From the NCBI GenBank assembly GCA_009937615.1, contig JAACFB010000006.1, positions 1-64,000 of the forward strand: 64,000 nucleotides of DNA, read 5' to 3'. This DNA comes from Gammaproteobacteria bacterium. GTDB taxonomy: Bacteria; Pseudomonadota; Gammaproteobacteria; Steroidobacterales; Woeseiaceae. Of the stretch, positions 9,271-17,932 are shown piece after piece. A program made the translations under genes and the position numbers. The stretch's first letter is position 1; every line of letters starts with the position of its first letter. The notes beneath the pieces are model-generated. The model was not told the origin of the DNA and did no database searches. It saw only the letters and a list, made by a program, of their open reading frames with translations.

Positions 9271-10293
9271 TTAAGCGACGGATCGCGCATCGTGAACCCT
9301 GCCAATCGAAAGCATGCGCTCGACGGCAAGACGCGCTTTTTCCGCGACGGCCGGGTCGATCTCGACTCTCGGCTGCAGCGTTTCGAGCGCCTTCTCAATA
9401 TTGGCCAGGGTAATACGCTTCATGTGCGGACAGAGATTGCAGGGGCGAATGAATTCGACGTCGTCGACCTCGGCCGCGACGTTATCGCTCATTGAACATT
9501 CGGTCACCATCAGAACCCGCTTCGGCCGCTCGTCGTAGACGAACGACTGCATCTGCGCTGTAGAACCAACGAAATCAGCCACATCGAGCACATCGGGCGG
9601 ACATTCCGGATGGGCAATGATCGTCAGCTCATCGAAATCGGCCCGGTACTGCTCGAGTTCGGCGGCCGTGAAGCGCTCGTGCACCTCACAATGCCCCCTC
9701 CAGTCGATGATCCGGACATCCGTTTGCTGCGCGACGTAATTCGCGAGGTACTCATCCGGAAGAAAAATGACTTCGTCGACCCCTAACGATTCTACGACCG
9801 CGACGGCATTGCCCGAGGTACAGCAGATGTCAGACTCGGCTTTAACCTCAGCCGACGTGTTTACATAGGTTACGACGGGCACGCCGGGGTGTTTTGCGCG
9901 CAGCGCACGAATATCATCCGCGGTAATCGACTCTGCGAGTGAACAGCCCGCCCTCTCGTCGGGAATCAAGACGACTTTCTCCGGATTCAGCAGCTTCGCC
10001 GTCTCGGCCATGAAATGCACGCCGGCAAGCACGATCACATCGGCATCGGTTTCGACGGCCTGCCTCGCCAGCGCGAGCGAGTCTCCCGTGATATCGGCAA
10101 CGCAGTGGAAGATCTCGGGCGTCTGGTAATTGTGCGCAAGGATCACGGCATTTCGCGTCTTCTTGAGGTCCGCGATCGCGGCTATATAGTGCGCATGCAC
10201 TGCCCATTCGACATCCGGTATCACCGATCTGACCCGTTCATAGAGCGGTGCCACTGTTGACAAATCAACTATAACGCTTTGATTAATAGTCAT
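9271..10293 (-). CDS. nadA: Quinolinate synthase
   Basis: NadA condenses iminoaspartate (from aspartate) with dihydroxyacetone phosphate to quinolinate, using a [4Fe-4S] cluster. Length 340 aa. Seen: AHNYQTPEI near residue 54, [14 protein letters not shown] near 91, and the three cluster cysteines C117 (AGCSLAES), C202 (GHCEVH) and C288 ([11 protein letters not shown]). An AGGA site precedes the ATG by ~6 nt. No aspartate oxidase (nadB) is in the window. The upstream intergenic region, shared with the divergent nrtR gene, carries two tandem palindromes that probably repress it when NAD metabolites are abundant. Confidence 0.95.
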   Translation of the reverse strand: MTINQSVIVDLSTVAPLYERVRSVIPDVEWAVHAHYIAAIADLKKTRNAVILAHNYQTPEIFHCVADITGDSLALARQAVETDADVIVLAGVHFMAETAKLLNPEKVVLIPDERAGCSLAESITADDIRALRAKHPGVPVVTYVNTSAEVKAESDICCTSGNAVAVVESLGVDEVIFLPDEYLANYVAQQTDVRIIDWRGHCEVHERFTAAELEQYRADFDELTIIAHPECPPDVLDVADFVGSTAQMQSFVYDERPKRVLMVTECSMSDNVAAEVDDVEFIRPCNLCPHMKRITLANIEKALETLQPRVEIDPAVAEKARLAVERMLSIGRVHDARSVA

Positions 10294-10344
10294 AATTAAT
10301 CCTAAACACGAACTCTTTCAGGTCGCCCTCGCCGGGGCATTCTT

Positions 10345-10365
10345 TTATGCTCTGTAAGAGCATAT
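10345..10365. promoter_or_regulatory. Putative NrtR operator 1
   Basis: A 21-bp inverted repeat: left arm TTATGCTC, 5-nt spacer, right arm GAGCATAT, with one mismatch at the outermost base. It lies between divergent nadA and nrtR. Its near twin is centred 25 bp away. The size and position suit an NrtR (Nudix-type NAD regulator) operator; assignment to NrtR is inference. Confidence 0.6.
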
Positions 10366-10369
10366 TTAG

Positions 10370-10390
10370 TTATACTCGCAGAGAGCATAA
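10370..10390. promoter_or_regulatory. Putative NrtR operator 2
   Basis: Second copy of the 21-bp palindrome: TTATACTC, 5-nt spacer, GAGCATAA, one arm mismatch. It ends 10 bp before the nrtR ATG at 10400, where binding would block nrtR initiation. Together with operator 1 it gives the pattern TTATGCTC-N5-GAGCATAA. Confidence 0.6.
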
Positions 10391-10399
10391 AGTGTGTCA

Positions 10400-11395
10400 A
10401 TGGCCGCCGATCCAACCAACATGATGATCAACCTGACCGCCGTTATCGTCGCGGTCACCGCAGACCAGCCACGGGTCCTGATTGTCAACCAGGATGGCAA
10501 GAAGACCGCGGGCGACGAACTTGCCCTGCCGAGCGGGCCCTTCGATCCGCTCAATCATGACAGCCTCGAGAGTGGACTGCGGCGCTGGGTAGAGGCGCAA
10601 ACCGGTCTCGATCTCTACTACGTCGAACAGCTCTATACGTTTGGCAATCGGTTCCGGGATCCACGGGAAATACAGGGAGGTCCGCGAGTTGTCTCCGTCG
10701 CCTATATCGCCCTGACCCATGAGGACGCCGTGAAAGCGCCGGATGCCGAGTGGCGAGACTGGTACAGCTTCCTGCCCTGGGAAGACTGGCGCTCCGGCCG
10801 GCCGTCGATGATAGGTACCGACATAGAACCCGCGTTGATCCGCTGGGTCAGACACACCGGCAAAAAGGACTTACGCAAACAACGGCAGGAAAGGGTCAAC
10901 GTCACCTTTGGCCTCGGCCAGGCCGCCGAGATGGATAGCGTCCTGTCGCTCGAACGCTTCGAGCTGCTTTATGAGACCGGACTTGTCGAGGAAGCCGTTC
11001 GCGATCAGCGTCTCGCGGATGGCGACACTGACGCAGTGCCTGCGATCAGCCAGCTGGGTTCATCACTCGATTCCGACCATCGCCGCATCCTGGCCACCGC
11101 GCTTGGCCGGTTGCGGGGAAAGCTGGCTTATCGACCGGTCGTATTCGAGTTGTTGCCCGGCGAATTCACGCTACTGCAATTGCAGCGTGTCGCTGAAGCG
11201 TTAAGCGGGTCCAAATTGCACAAGCAGAACTTTCGTCGCCTCGTGGCCAATGCGGACCTGGTGGAACCGATCGGCAGAACATTCGCCGTCGGTCGCGGCC
11301 GTCCAGCGGAGCTGTTTCGCTTCCGGCGCGAGGTGCTGGGCGAAAAACTGACAATCGGGCTATCCCGCCCCATCATGCGCAGCGACGATACATGA
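10400..11395 (+). CDS. nrtR: NrtR-type transcriptional regulator of NAD metabolism
   Basis: A 331-residue protein with an N-terminal Nudix fold (about residues 8-150) and a C-terminal winged-helix segment (about 240-320) containing PGEFTLLQLQRVAEAL. The Nudix box is degenerate: the region around LESGLRRWVEAQTG lacks the paired catalytic glutamates. That is as expected for NrtR, which senses ADP-ribose or related NAD products rather than hydrolysing them. It is divergent from nadA, with two palindromic sites between them, and so probably autoregulates and controls nadA. I chose ATG 10400; an in-frame GTG two codons earlier is also possible. An active ADP-ribose pyrophosphatase is the less likely alternative. 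Confidence 0.85.
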   Translation: MAADPTNMMINLTAVIVAVTADQPRVLIVNQDGKKTAGDELALPSGPFDPLNHDSLESGLRRWVEAQTGLDLYYVEQLYTFGNRFRDPREIQGGPRVVSVAYIALTHEDAVKAPDAEWRDWYSFLPWEDWRSGRPSMIGTDIEPALIRWVRHTGKKDLRKQRQERVNVTFGLGQAAEMDSVLSLERFELLYETGLVEEAVRDQRLADGDTDAVPAISQLGSSLDSDHRRILATALGRLRGKLAYRPVVFELLPGEFTLLQLQRVAEALSGSKLHKQNFRRLVANADLVEPIGRTFAVGRGRPAELFRFRREVLGEKLTIGLSRPIMRSDDT

Positions 11396-11438
11396 AGTAC
11401 TGCTAGACTAAGCCTGGTCGTGTACCCGGAATCGCAGC

Positions 11439-11702
11439 ATGGCAAAAAAGCTGAAAAACGAAAAAGGCCTGCTCAGGGAAGCCCTGACGATGATCATGGA
11501 CGATGCCGTCAAACGAGGGATCGTGGAATTCGAAGCAACCGACTCGCACGACCTGAAGATCGAATATGCCTATCGGCTGCTGATTCATGACAAGGAAATT
11601 GCGCCGCTGCCAAAGGGCCAGGATACGCCGCCGAATATCCGGCACCGCCTCGCGATGTGGGTGACCCACAAGCTGCCGGCCGACCACGACTTGCTGAAGT
11701 AA
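11439..11702 (+). CDS. DUF5062 family small protein
   Basis: An 87-residue soluble protein that I recognise as the DUF5062 family of gammaproteobacteria, from KNEKGLLREAL at the start, the YRLLIHDKEIAPL centre and the ending LPADHDLLK. No catalytic motif, signal peptide or membrane segment is visible. Function is unknown. It follows nrtR by 43 bp on the same strand, and its stop is 8 bp from the end of the convergent acyltransferase gene. Confidence 0.8.
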   Translation: MAKKLKNEKGLLREALTMIMDDAVKRGIVEFEATDSHDLKIEYAYRLLIHDKEIAPLPKGQDTPPNIRHRLAMWVTHKLPADHDLLK

Positions 11703-11709
11703 TCCACGC

Positions 11710-13011
11710 TTATCTGAACCCCGGCAACAGACCGCTGATCGAAGCACCGGCAACGACAAGCAGGAAGGCCGCGCTATCGAGAAACGGCAGCGGCGCGCTG
11801 CCGAAGCCGAATCGCGCCAGCAGCGCCACCCCGAGACACACCAGAACCGCACCGCCGACCTGGCGCCACGCCGGTGGCGCCGTTGTGCCCGCCTTGCGCG
11901 CCCGCCGCTCGAGAGGTGCCAGCAGCAGCGCAACGGGTATCAAAAGAGCATAAAGCGACACGATCCACACCGGCCGCGTCGACCACCAGCCGGCGGTACC
12001 CGGCTCGAAGCCAAGGCCGAAGCCGCCGGCGAGAAACGCCAGGGCCACGACAATCACCATGACGGTCAGGTGCCAGAGGTACAGCGTCATGATCATGCTG
12101 TTGATCAATACCGTTGCCGCCCACAGCCTCAGTCCGGACAACGCGAGCCGCATCGGGCCCTCAACGGACAACAGCAGGCCGAGCTGGATGATCCCGAGAA
12201 CCAACAGCGTCATTTTCGGCGGCAGCGAGTTGCTCAGGTCCTCGTCAGGCGATCCCACCATCGCCAGCGGATAAGGTCCCAGCGACACGAGCGACCACAG
12301 CAGGACAAAGGCAAGCGCTGAAAAAATCAGCAACTGCAACGGCCTGCCAAGCCTGTCATCGCGCCAGGCATAGCCGAGCTGGTGCACGCCGAGCCAGACC
12401 CAAAGATAGTTGGTCCAACCGGCCGCCTTCATGTCGAGCACGAAGAACAGCCCGTCGACCAGCGAGCCTGTCGCCACGAGCGCCCAGAATGAGGCGAAGC
12501 CCCATCGCCGCCAAGCCCGATAGGTGACCGGCGCCAGCAAGACGATGATGATGTATATCGCGAGAAACCAGATCGGGATGAGCGCCGCCCGGGAACCGAC
12601 CTGGATCGTATCGCCGCTGACCGGCGAGAAGTAAAGCAATGCCGCCAATCCGGCCCACCCCAGCAGCAGGGCCAGCAGCGGCGTGACGAGACGATTCAGC
12701 CTGGCCGCAAGCCATTCGGCATACTGCAGCCCGCGGCGTTCCGCACTCTCGAGCGAAACGGCATTCGCGTATCCGCCGACGATGAAGAAGATCGGCATCA
12801 CCTGGAAAAGCCAGGTCAGCCACTGCATCTGCGGCTGTACGACGAGAACATCGCTGGACTCGAGCGCGCCGTCCGCGTAGTAGAACCCCGCGATCAGCCA
12901 GTGGCCGGTAACGACGACCAGGATCGATGCGGCTCGCAGAAAATCGACGTAGCGATTGCGCTCGCCCGGGGTTTGCGCGGCCATCACTTTGGCCTGTGAC
13001 CAGACATTCAT
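11710..13011 (-). CDS. Acyltransferase 3 family membrane protein
   Basis: A 433-residue polytopic membrane protein. The N-terminal R-Y-V-D-F-L-R-A motif followed by a VVTGHW histidine (about residue 36) is the acyltransferase-3 signature, and about ten hydrophobic helices follow. Family members move acetyl or other acyl groups onto cell-surface glycans or lipids. The start at ATG 13011 has an AGGAT-like site upstream; a TTG seven codons earlier is less likely. The EamA transporter gene lies 52 bp upstream on the same strand. The acceptor is not predictable. Confidence 0.85.
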   Translation of the reverse strand: MNVWSQAKVMAAQTPGERNRYVDFLRAASILVVVTGHWLIAGFYYADGALESSDVLVVQPQMQWLTWLFQVMPIFFIVGGYANAVSLESAERRGLQYAEWLAARLNRLVTPLLALLLGWAGLAALLYFSPVSGDTIQVGSRAALIPIWFLAIYIIIVLLAPVTYRAWRRWGFASFWALVATGSLVDGLFFVLDMKAAGWTNYLWVWLGVHQLGYAWRDDRLGRPLQLLIFSALAFVLLWSLVSLGPYPLAMVGSPDEDLSNSLPPKMTLLVLGIIQLGLLLSVEGPMRLALSGLRLWAATVLINSMIMTLYLWHLTVMVIVVALAFLAGGFGLGFEPGTAGWWSTRPVWIVSLYALLIPVALLLAPLERRARKAGTTAPPAWRQVGGAVLVCLGVALLARFGFGSAPLPFLDSAAFLLVVAGASISGLLPGFR

Positions 13012-13063
13012 GGTTCTGATCCTGGCACCCAAGAAATGCGGATAATGGCGAGTTTACGTTGTT

Positions 13064-13942
13064 TTATCGGCGGCTGGCCGGGAGTTTGAGCATACCGGTT
13101 GCGAGCGCGGTGCCCAGCAGGATAACCGCACAGCCGACAACCATGGTCAGAGTCACGGGTTCGTCGATGACGATCGCACCCAGGATCATCGCGAACACGG
13201 GTATCAGGTAGGTTACGGTAATGGCGTTCGTTGGCCCGACATTGGCGATCAGACGGAAATACAGGATGTACGCGACGCCAGTGCTGAAAATGCCCATGAC
13301 AATAGCCGCTGCCCAGGCCGCCGGTGACACGGACCCGGCGGGCCAGGTAAGCACCGCGCCGGGCAAGAGAATGATTGCCGCGCCTATCTGAGTGCCTGCG
13401 GCAACGGCGAGCGGCCTGACCTCTTGCATGTGCCGCTTTGCGTAGTTGCCGCTCAGGCCATAGAAAAAACAGGCGAGAACTGCAGCCATTATGGCCAGCT
13501 GCGAATCACCGAAAGAAGATCCGACCTCGTCGCGGACGAGCACATAGACACCCGCAGCCCCAACGAGCAGACCCGCTACCCTGCTTGCATTCATTCGATC
13601 GGACAGCCAGAACCATGCGATGAGCGCTGTGAAAATCGGTGCGGTCGCATTCAGAATCCCGGCGAATCCCGCCGTTATATACAGCGTCGAAAACGTGAAC
13701 AGGAGAAATGGAATCGCCGTATTGATGGTTCCGAGCAGCACCAGCTTTTTCCAGTGCCGGGTCATGTCCGCGTAACCCAGGTCGAGAATCAGGATCGGCG
13801 TCAACACCGCTGCCGCGATCGCAACGCGTATCTCGACCAGCGCCAGCGGCCCGAACTCGGGCGCGGCGATGCGCATGAACATGAATGAAGCCCCCCACAG
13901 ACCCGAAAGGGCCAAGAGCTCCAGCGTGTCTCTGGGCCTCAT
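13064..13942 (-). CDS. EamA/DMT family permease
   Basis: A 292-residue drug/metabolite-type transporter with two EamA repeats and about ten transmembrane segments. LLALSGLWGASFMFMRIA at the N-terminus and LYLTYLIPVF-type residues in the second repeat (VTYLIPVFAMILGA, about residue 240) are characteristic. It probably exports an amino acid or similar metabolite. It is divergent from the UroD-family methyltransferase gene across ~220 bp and may share regulation with it. I could not see a strong ribosome-binding site. Confidence 0.85.
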   Translation of the reverse strand: MRPRDTLELLALSGLWGASFMFMRIAAPEFGPLALVEIRVAIAAAVLTPILILDLGYADMTRHWKKLVLLGTINTAIPFLLFTFSTLYITAGFAGILNATAPIFTALIAWFWLSDRMNASRVAGLLVGAAGVYVLVRDEVGSSFGDSQLAIMAAVLACFFYGLSGNYAKRHMQEVRPLAVAAGTQIGAAIILLPGAVLTWPAGSVSPAAWAAAIVMGIFSTGVAYILYFRLIANVGPTNAITVTYLIPVFAMILGAIVIDEPVTLTMVVGCAVILLGTALATGMLKLPASRR

Positions 13943-14164
13943 GAGACGCGGAACCCGGCTTCCGACCGCGGCGCCAGACTACCCCTGAAATATATAGAAC
14001 TCATATACTTAGACATTAACGTAACTACGGAACCGTAGCGGTGCCAGTAACGCGCCGGGTCGGCGCTGCTGATCGCCTCATCCGGACTTGTACGAATAGC
14101 TTATACAGCCGCCCTGTGTACATTGCACCAGGTAATCGTTATGCCAGAGGAGGAGGCTATGCCA
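13943..14164. promoter_or_regulatory. Divergent control region before the corrinoid methyltransferase module
   Basis: This 222-bp non-coding stretch holds an AT-rich core at about 13988-14022, unusual for this GC-rich window, and two short inverted repeats: TATAT-N7-ATATA at 13991-14007 and CTACGG-AA-CCGTAG at 14025-14038. An AGGAGG site at 14151-14156 serves the UroD-family gene. It probably contains promoters for both directions; the exact -10/-35 boxes are not clear. Confidence 0.4.
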
Positions 14165-15325
14165 ATGACGCCCAGGGAACGTGTGCTCGCCGCGATCAAT
14201 CACGAAGAGCCGGATCGCGTGCCGGTGGTCATCGGCGTCAGCAATGCCACGGGTATCAAGATGAAACCGTACCGCGGTATCAAGGAACTCATTGGCGTTA
14301 AGGCACCTGACGATTACATTTATGACTGGCCCGAATTGGGCACGGCACTGATCGACGAGGATACGATGCGGCGCCTGCATAGCGACGTTCGCGGCGTCCT
14401 GGACCTCGAACCCGAAACCGTGCGGCAGTGGAACAAGGAACGCGACCCGCACAGCGACTATGTCGATTCCTGGGGAAGCGGGCAAACGGAAATCGGGCCC
14501 GACGACTGGTATCCGAACGTTCATCCCTTGCCCGACGCGACGACACCGGCGGACCTGGACGCCTACGATGACTGGCCCGACATGAGTGATCCGACGCGCG
14601 TCGCGCACGTGCGTGAGGCGGCAAGCCGGCTGGCGAAGGAGAATCAGTACGCAATCCTCGCGACACCGTGGCTGTTGTTTCCGTTCGAACGCGCTCACGC
14701 GATGCAGGGCATGGACGTCTTTCTTTTGAATATGATCGAACACCCCGACTTTGCGCGCGTTTTGCTGCAGCGAATCGGGGACTACTGCAAGCAGCTGATG
14801 GGATATTTTTTGCAGGAACTGGGCGACAATGTCGATATCATCAAGATTGGCGACGACCTCGGCACCCAGAAGAGCCTGATGATCTCACCGAGAATGTATC
14901 GTAATTTCCTGAAGCCCGTTCACGCCGATTTGATCGGCTTTATCAAGGAGCGAACGTCGGCCAAAGTGTTTTTTCACTCCGATGGCGACGTAGCGCCGCT
15001 TATCGATGACTTCATTGAAATTGGCGTCGATATCCTGAATCCGATTCAAACCAATGCGGGCTCAATGTCCGACCTTGCCATGCTGAAGAAGCGGTTTGGC
15101 AACAATATCGCTTTTTGCGGCGGCATCGACACGGACCGCGTCCTGCCGCTCGGCAGCGTTGACGACGTACGCCAGGAGGTGAAGCGCGTGATGCAGACTC
15201 TCGGCCCCGGCGGCGGCTACATGGTCGGCGCCGTACACACGGTAATGAATGACGTACCTCCTGAAAACGTACTAGCCATGGTCGATGCCGTCGAAGAATT
15301 TGGCCATTACCCGCTTGGGTCATGA
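14165..15325 (+). CDS. Uroporphyrinogen decarboxylase-family methyltransferase (MtaA/MtbA-like)
   Basis: A 386-residue UroD-superfamily protein. In corrinoid systems such proteins (MtaA, MtbA, CmuA C-terminus) move methyl groups between a corrinoid protein and a thiol or other acceptor through zinc. It begins MTPRERVLAAINHEEPDRVPV, typical of this branch rather than haem-pathway HemE. In place of the MtaA-type H-x-C zinc motif it has HSDGD (H271), with a cysteine at about C318 in FCGGID, so metal binding may differ. The start at 14165 is chosen because AGGAGG lies 8 nt upstream; an ATG two codons earlier is too close. The corrinoid protein gene follows at once, supporting a role in methyl transfer. 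The acceptor is unknown. Confidence 0.8.
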   Translation: MTPRERVLAAINHEEPDRVPVVIGVSNATGIKMKPYRGIKELIGVKAPDDYIYDWPELGTALIDEDTMRRLHSDVRGVLDLEPETVRQWNKERDPHSDYVDSWGSGQTEIGPDDWYPNVHPLPDATTPADLDAYDDWPDMSDPTRVAHVREAASRLAKENQYAILATPWLLFPFERAHAMQGMDVFLLNMIEHPDFARVLLQRIGDYCKQLMGYFLQELGDNVDIIKIGDDLGTQKSLMISPRMYRNFLKPVHADLIGFIKERTSAKVFFHSDGDVAPLIDDFIEIGVDILNPIQTNAGSMSDLAMLKKRFGNNIAFCGGIDTDRVLPLGSVDDVRQEVKRVMQTLGPGGGYMVGAVHTVMNDVPPENVLAMVDAVEEFGHYPLGS

Positions 15326-15338
15326 GCAGGTATCTGCC

Positions 15339-15977
15339 ATGACCATCAACGACGAGTTGTGGGATGCCATCGTTTTCGCCGAACGCGGCTTGGTCCTGAA
15401 AATAGTCCAGGCAGCGGTCGATAACGATGAAGACCTGGTCGAACTCCTTAATAACACGATGATCCCGGCGCTCCGCGAGGTCGGCGACCAGTTTTCCGCC
15501 GGCGAAGTATTTGTGCCTGAAATGCTGGCCTCGGCCAAAGCCATGCAGGCCGCCATCGACATTGTCGGACCACTGCTGGCAAAAACCGGGCACAAACCGA
15601 TAGCAAAGGTCTGTATCGGCTCCGTTCGTGGGGACCTGCACGACATTGGCAAGAACCTTGTCGCCATCATGCTCAGAGGCTCGGGTTTCGAGGTTGATGA
15701 CCTCGGCGTGAACTGCCGGGTAGACGACTTCGAGGCGGCCGTTCAGCGCGGCGCCGAGGTCGTTTGCCTCAGCGCTTTGCTCAGTACGACGAGAGACGCG
15801 ATGCGGCCGGTTGCAGATCACTTCAGGGATCGCGACGAGGTCAAAGTGGTCGTTGGTGGCGCCGTTATTACCCAGGAATTTGCCGACGTCATCGGCGCCG
15901 ACGGCTTCGGCTTTGATGCGTCCGATGCGATACGGGCCGTACGGGAATGCCTCGGTCTTGCCGGCACGCCAGCCTGA
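15339..15977 (+). CDS. Corrinoid protein (MttC/MtgC-like, B12-binding)
   Basis: A 212-residue methyl-carrier protein with an N-terminal four-helix cap (about 5-85) and a Rossmann-like B12 domain. The cobalamin motif D99-x-H101-x-x-G104 (GDLHDIGKN), SAL at 145-147 and VVGGAVI near 175 are all present, so H101 should be the lower cobalt ligand. It starts 13 bp after the UroD-family gene and precedes mttB paralog 1, so it is the likely carrier for this module. Unlike the second corrinoid protein at 39.2-40.0 kb, it has no acidic N-terminal extension. An upstream in-frame start at 15285 overlaps the previous gene and is less likely. Confidence 0.92.
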   Translation: MTINDELWDAIVFAERGLVLKIVQAAVDNDEDLVELLNNTMIPALREVGDQFSAGEVFVPEMLASAKAMQAAIDIVGPLLAKTGHKPIAKVCIGSVRGDLHDIGKNLVAIMLRGSGFEVDDLGVNCRVDDFEAAVQRGAEVVCLSALLSTTRDAMRPVADHFRDRDEVKVVVGGAVITQEFADVIGADGFGFDASDAIRAVRECLGLAGTPA

Positions 15978-16294
15978 CACCCCAGCATCGTGCAAGCGCG
16001 CCAGCACGACTCCTGACGGGCTCCTTGATTGCATTTTTCTAAATACGCTGCAACACGGTTCCGGGCTGGGAAAATGGCTCGATGCGCCCGCCCCGAAGTC
16101 GATGGACCGGTTTATCACTCGTCGCCGCACGCACTTCCACCGCGCAAACGGTAACCTGACAGCCCGGCACTGGGTGCCGATCGATATCATCGATATACTG
16201 CGGTAGATTAGGCTCGTCGCCTGCGCGAAATACCTCGACCGTTATTTCATAACAGGCACAAGCGATCGCGCCAGACACTATAAGGAGAACAACA
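15978..16294. other. 317-bp gap between corrinoid protein and mttB paralog 1
   Basis: No convincing gene is seen here. It has an 8-bp direct repeat ATCGATAT at 16180-16187 and 16189-16196, and an AAGGAGA site just before the mttB start at 16295. A minus-strand open frame across it has a hydrophobic stretch but overlaps the mttB start and has no family resemblance. The gap may hold a separate promoter for the mttB gene. Confidence 0.4.
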
Positions 16295-17824
16295 ATGCGC
16301 CGCGGAAGAAAGGCGCGGCTCGAACGGCCGCCGGAACAGTCAGCAGTTGCCCCGGGGTATCCTGGCGGGCAGTTCAAGCCACTGACAGAGGCCGAAATTC
16401 AGCGCGTGCACGCGACAGTACTCGACGTGCTGGAAAATATCGGCATCGCCGACCCCATTCCAATTGTCCAGGAACACGCCCTCAAGAAAGGCTGCACGCT
16501 CGACGATCAGGGCCGCCTGCACTTTCCACGAGCTCTCGTCGAAGACATTATCGCCGAGACCGCTCACGAGATGCATTTCGTGGGTCAGGACCCCAAATTC
16601 GACCTCGATCTTCGAGCCAAACGCGTGCACACCTATGGCGGCGGCGAGGCCGTTACGGTCCTTGACGTCGGCGCTTCAACCTATCGACCTTCGACGCTGC
16701 TCGATGTCTATGATGCAGCGCGCCTGGTCGACAAGCTCGACAATATTCATGCCTTCTCCAGGCTCGTGGTCGCGACGGAAATGGATAATCGCCTGGCTTG
16801 CGACATCAATACCGCCTACGCGAGTGTTGCCGGCACGGCCAAGCACTCGGCACTGACCTTCGGCGACGCGAAGAACGTCGCGCCCACGCTCGAAATGCTG
16901 CATATGATCGCCGGCGGTGAGGACAAGTTTCGCGAGAGGCCATTCTGTCATGGTGGAGGCTGCGCAATTATTTCACCGTTGCGCTACGCCGCCGACAACG
17001 CCGAGGTCTGCATCGAAGCCACGAAATTCGGGTCACCCGTATGGGTTGTCACCGCACCACAGGCCGGGGCCACAGCGCCTGCCGCACTCGCCGGAACACT
17101 GGTACAGGTCATGGCAGAAGCTCTCGCCTGCCTGCTGATGATCAATGTTGTCGTGCCCAAGTATCCGGTCATCCTCGGGCCGTGGCCGTTTGTATCGGAC
17201 CTGCGGACCGGCGCTTTTACGGGCGGCGGCGGCGAAGAGGCTCTCGTCAGCGCCGCCGCGGCGCAACTCACCAACTGGTACGGACTGGTGAGCTCCGTCG
17301 GCGCCGGGATGTGCGATGCAAAAGTCCCCGACAACCAGGCGGGCTACGAGAAAGCCATCGCGGTCACGCTCGCTGCACTGTCAGGTTGCAATAACGTGTC
17401 AGAATCGGCCGGCATGCTCGGAAGCCTGATGGGCTTGTCCCTCGAGTCGCTGGTCATCGACAACGACATGCTGGGCACGGTGCTGCGCACCGTGCGCGGC
17501 ATCGAAGTAAACGACGAGACGCTCTCCTATGCCGTTATCGAGGATGCCGTGCACGGAGAAGGCCACTTCCTGCGCCAGCAGCAGACGTTCGACCTGATGC
17601 GTTCCGAGTACGAATACCCGGAATTGGCCGATCGTCTGCCACAGAACGTCTGGGAACAGGGCGGATCTCTGAGCATTCGCGAGCTGGCCGGCGAACGGGT
17701 CCGGGAAATCCTGTCATCGCATTACCCGCAGCATATTGACCCGGCAATCGACAAGAAGGTACGCGACCGGTTTGCGATCGTTCTCGACCGCGCAAACATG
17801 CAGCCTGGCAACGGGCGCTGGTGA
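16295..17824 (+). CDS. MttB-family methyltransferase, non-pyrrolysine (paralog 1)
   Basis: A 509-residue member of the trimethylamine methyltransferase family, expected to move a methyl group from a quaternary or tertiary amine to a corrinoid protein. There is no in-frame amber codon, so it belongs to the non-Pyl MttB/MtgB-like set. Seen: an arginine-rich N-terminus (MRRGRKARLER), YPGGQFKPL, the GGED motif near 208, GPWPFVSDLRTG near 295-305, and the active-site-region motif DAKVPDNQAGYE at about 341-352. It is closest in pattern to paralog 5 (62.2 kb). An AAGGAGA site is well placed before the ATG. The substrate is unknown. Confidence 0.9.
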   Translation: MRRGRKARLERPPEQSAVAPGYPGGQFKPLTEAEIQRVHATVLDVLENIGIADPIPIVQEHALKKGCTLDDQGRLHFPRALVEDIIAETAHEMHFVGQDPKFDLDLRAKRVHTYGGGEAVTVLDVGASTYRPSTLLDVYDAARLVDKLDNIHAFSRLVVATEMDNRLACDINTAYASVAGTAKHSALTFGDAKNVAPTLEMLHMIAGGEDKFRERPFCHGGGCAIISPLRYAADNAEVCIEATKFGSPVWVVTAPQAGATAPAALAGTLVQVMAEALACLLMINVVVPKYPVILGPWPFVSDLRTGAFTGGGGEEALVSAAAAQLTNWYGLVSSVGAGMCDAKVPDNQAGYEKAIAVTLAALSGCNNVSESAGMLGSLMGLSLESLVIDNDMLGTVLRTVRGIEVNDETLSYAVIEDAVHGEGHFLRQQQTFDLMRSEYEYPELADRLPQNVWEQGGSLSIRELAGERVREILSSHYPQHIDPAIDKKVRDRFAIVLDRANMQPGNGRW

Positions 17825-17932
17825 CATGACCGACACCTGCCGGAACCAGCATGCTTTTCGCCGGGTGCCGCGCCCTGGCAGTCAATGCATGCGTGCGCAG
17901 GTTTCACGAATGTCATGATCGATTAGCCAGAT

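Noticed and set aside
14165..15325. HemE uroporphyrinogen decarboxylase of haem synthesis
   Set aside because: The N-terminus and context fit the corrinoid-linked UroD branch; no haem genes are nearby.
15012..16190. Minus-strand open frame of 392 codons opposite the UroD-like and corrinoid genes
   Set aside because: It covers the antisense of two recognised genes and its protein shows no domain.
16039..16377. Minus-strand 112-codon frame with a hydrophobic stretch
   Set aside because: Overlaps the start of mttB paralog 1, has no clear ribosome-binding site and no similarity that I recognise.
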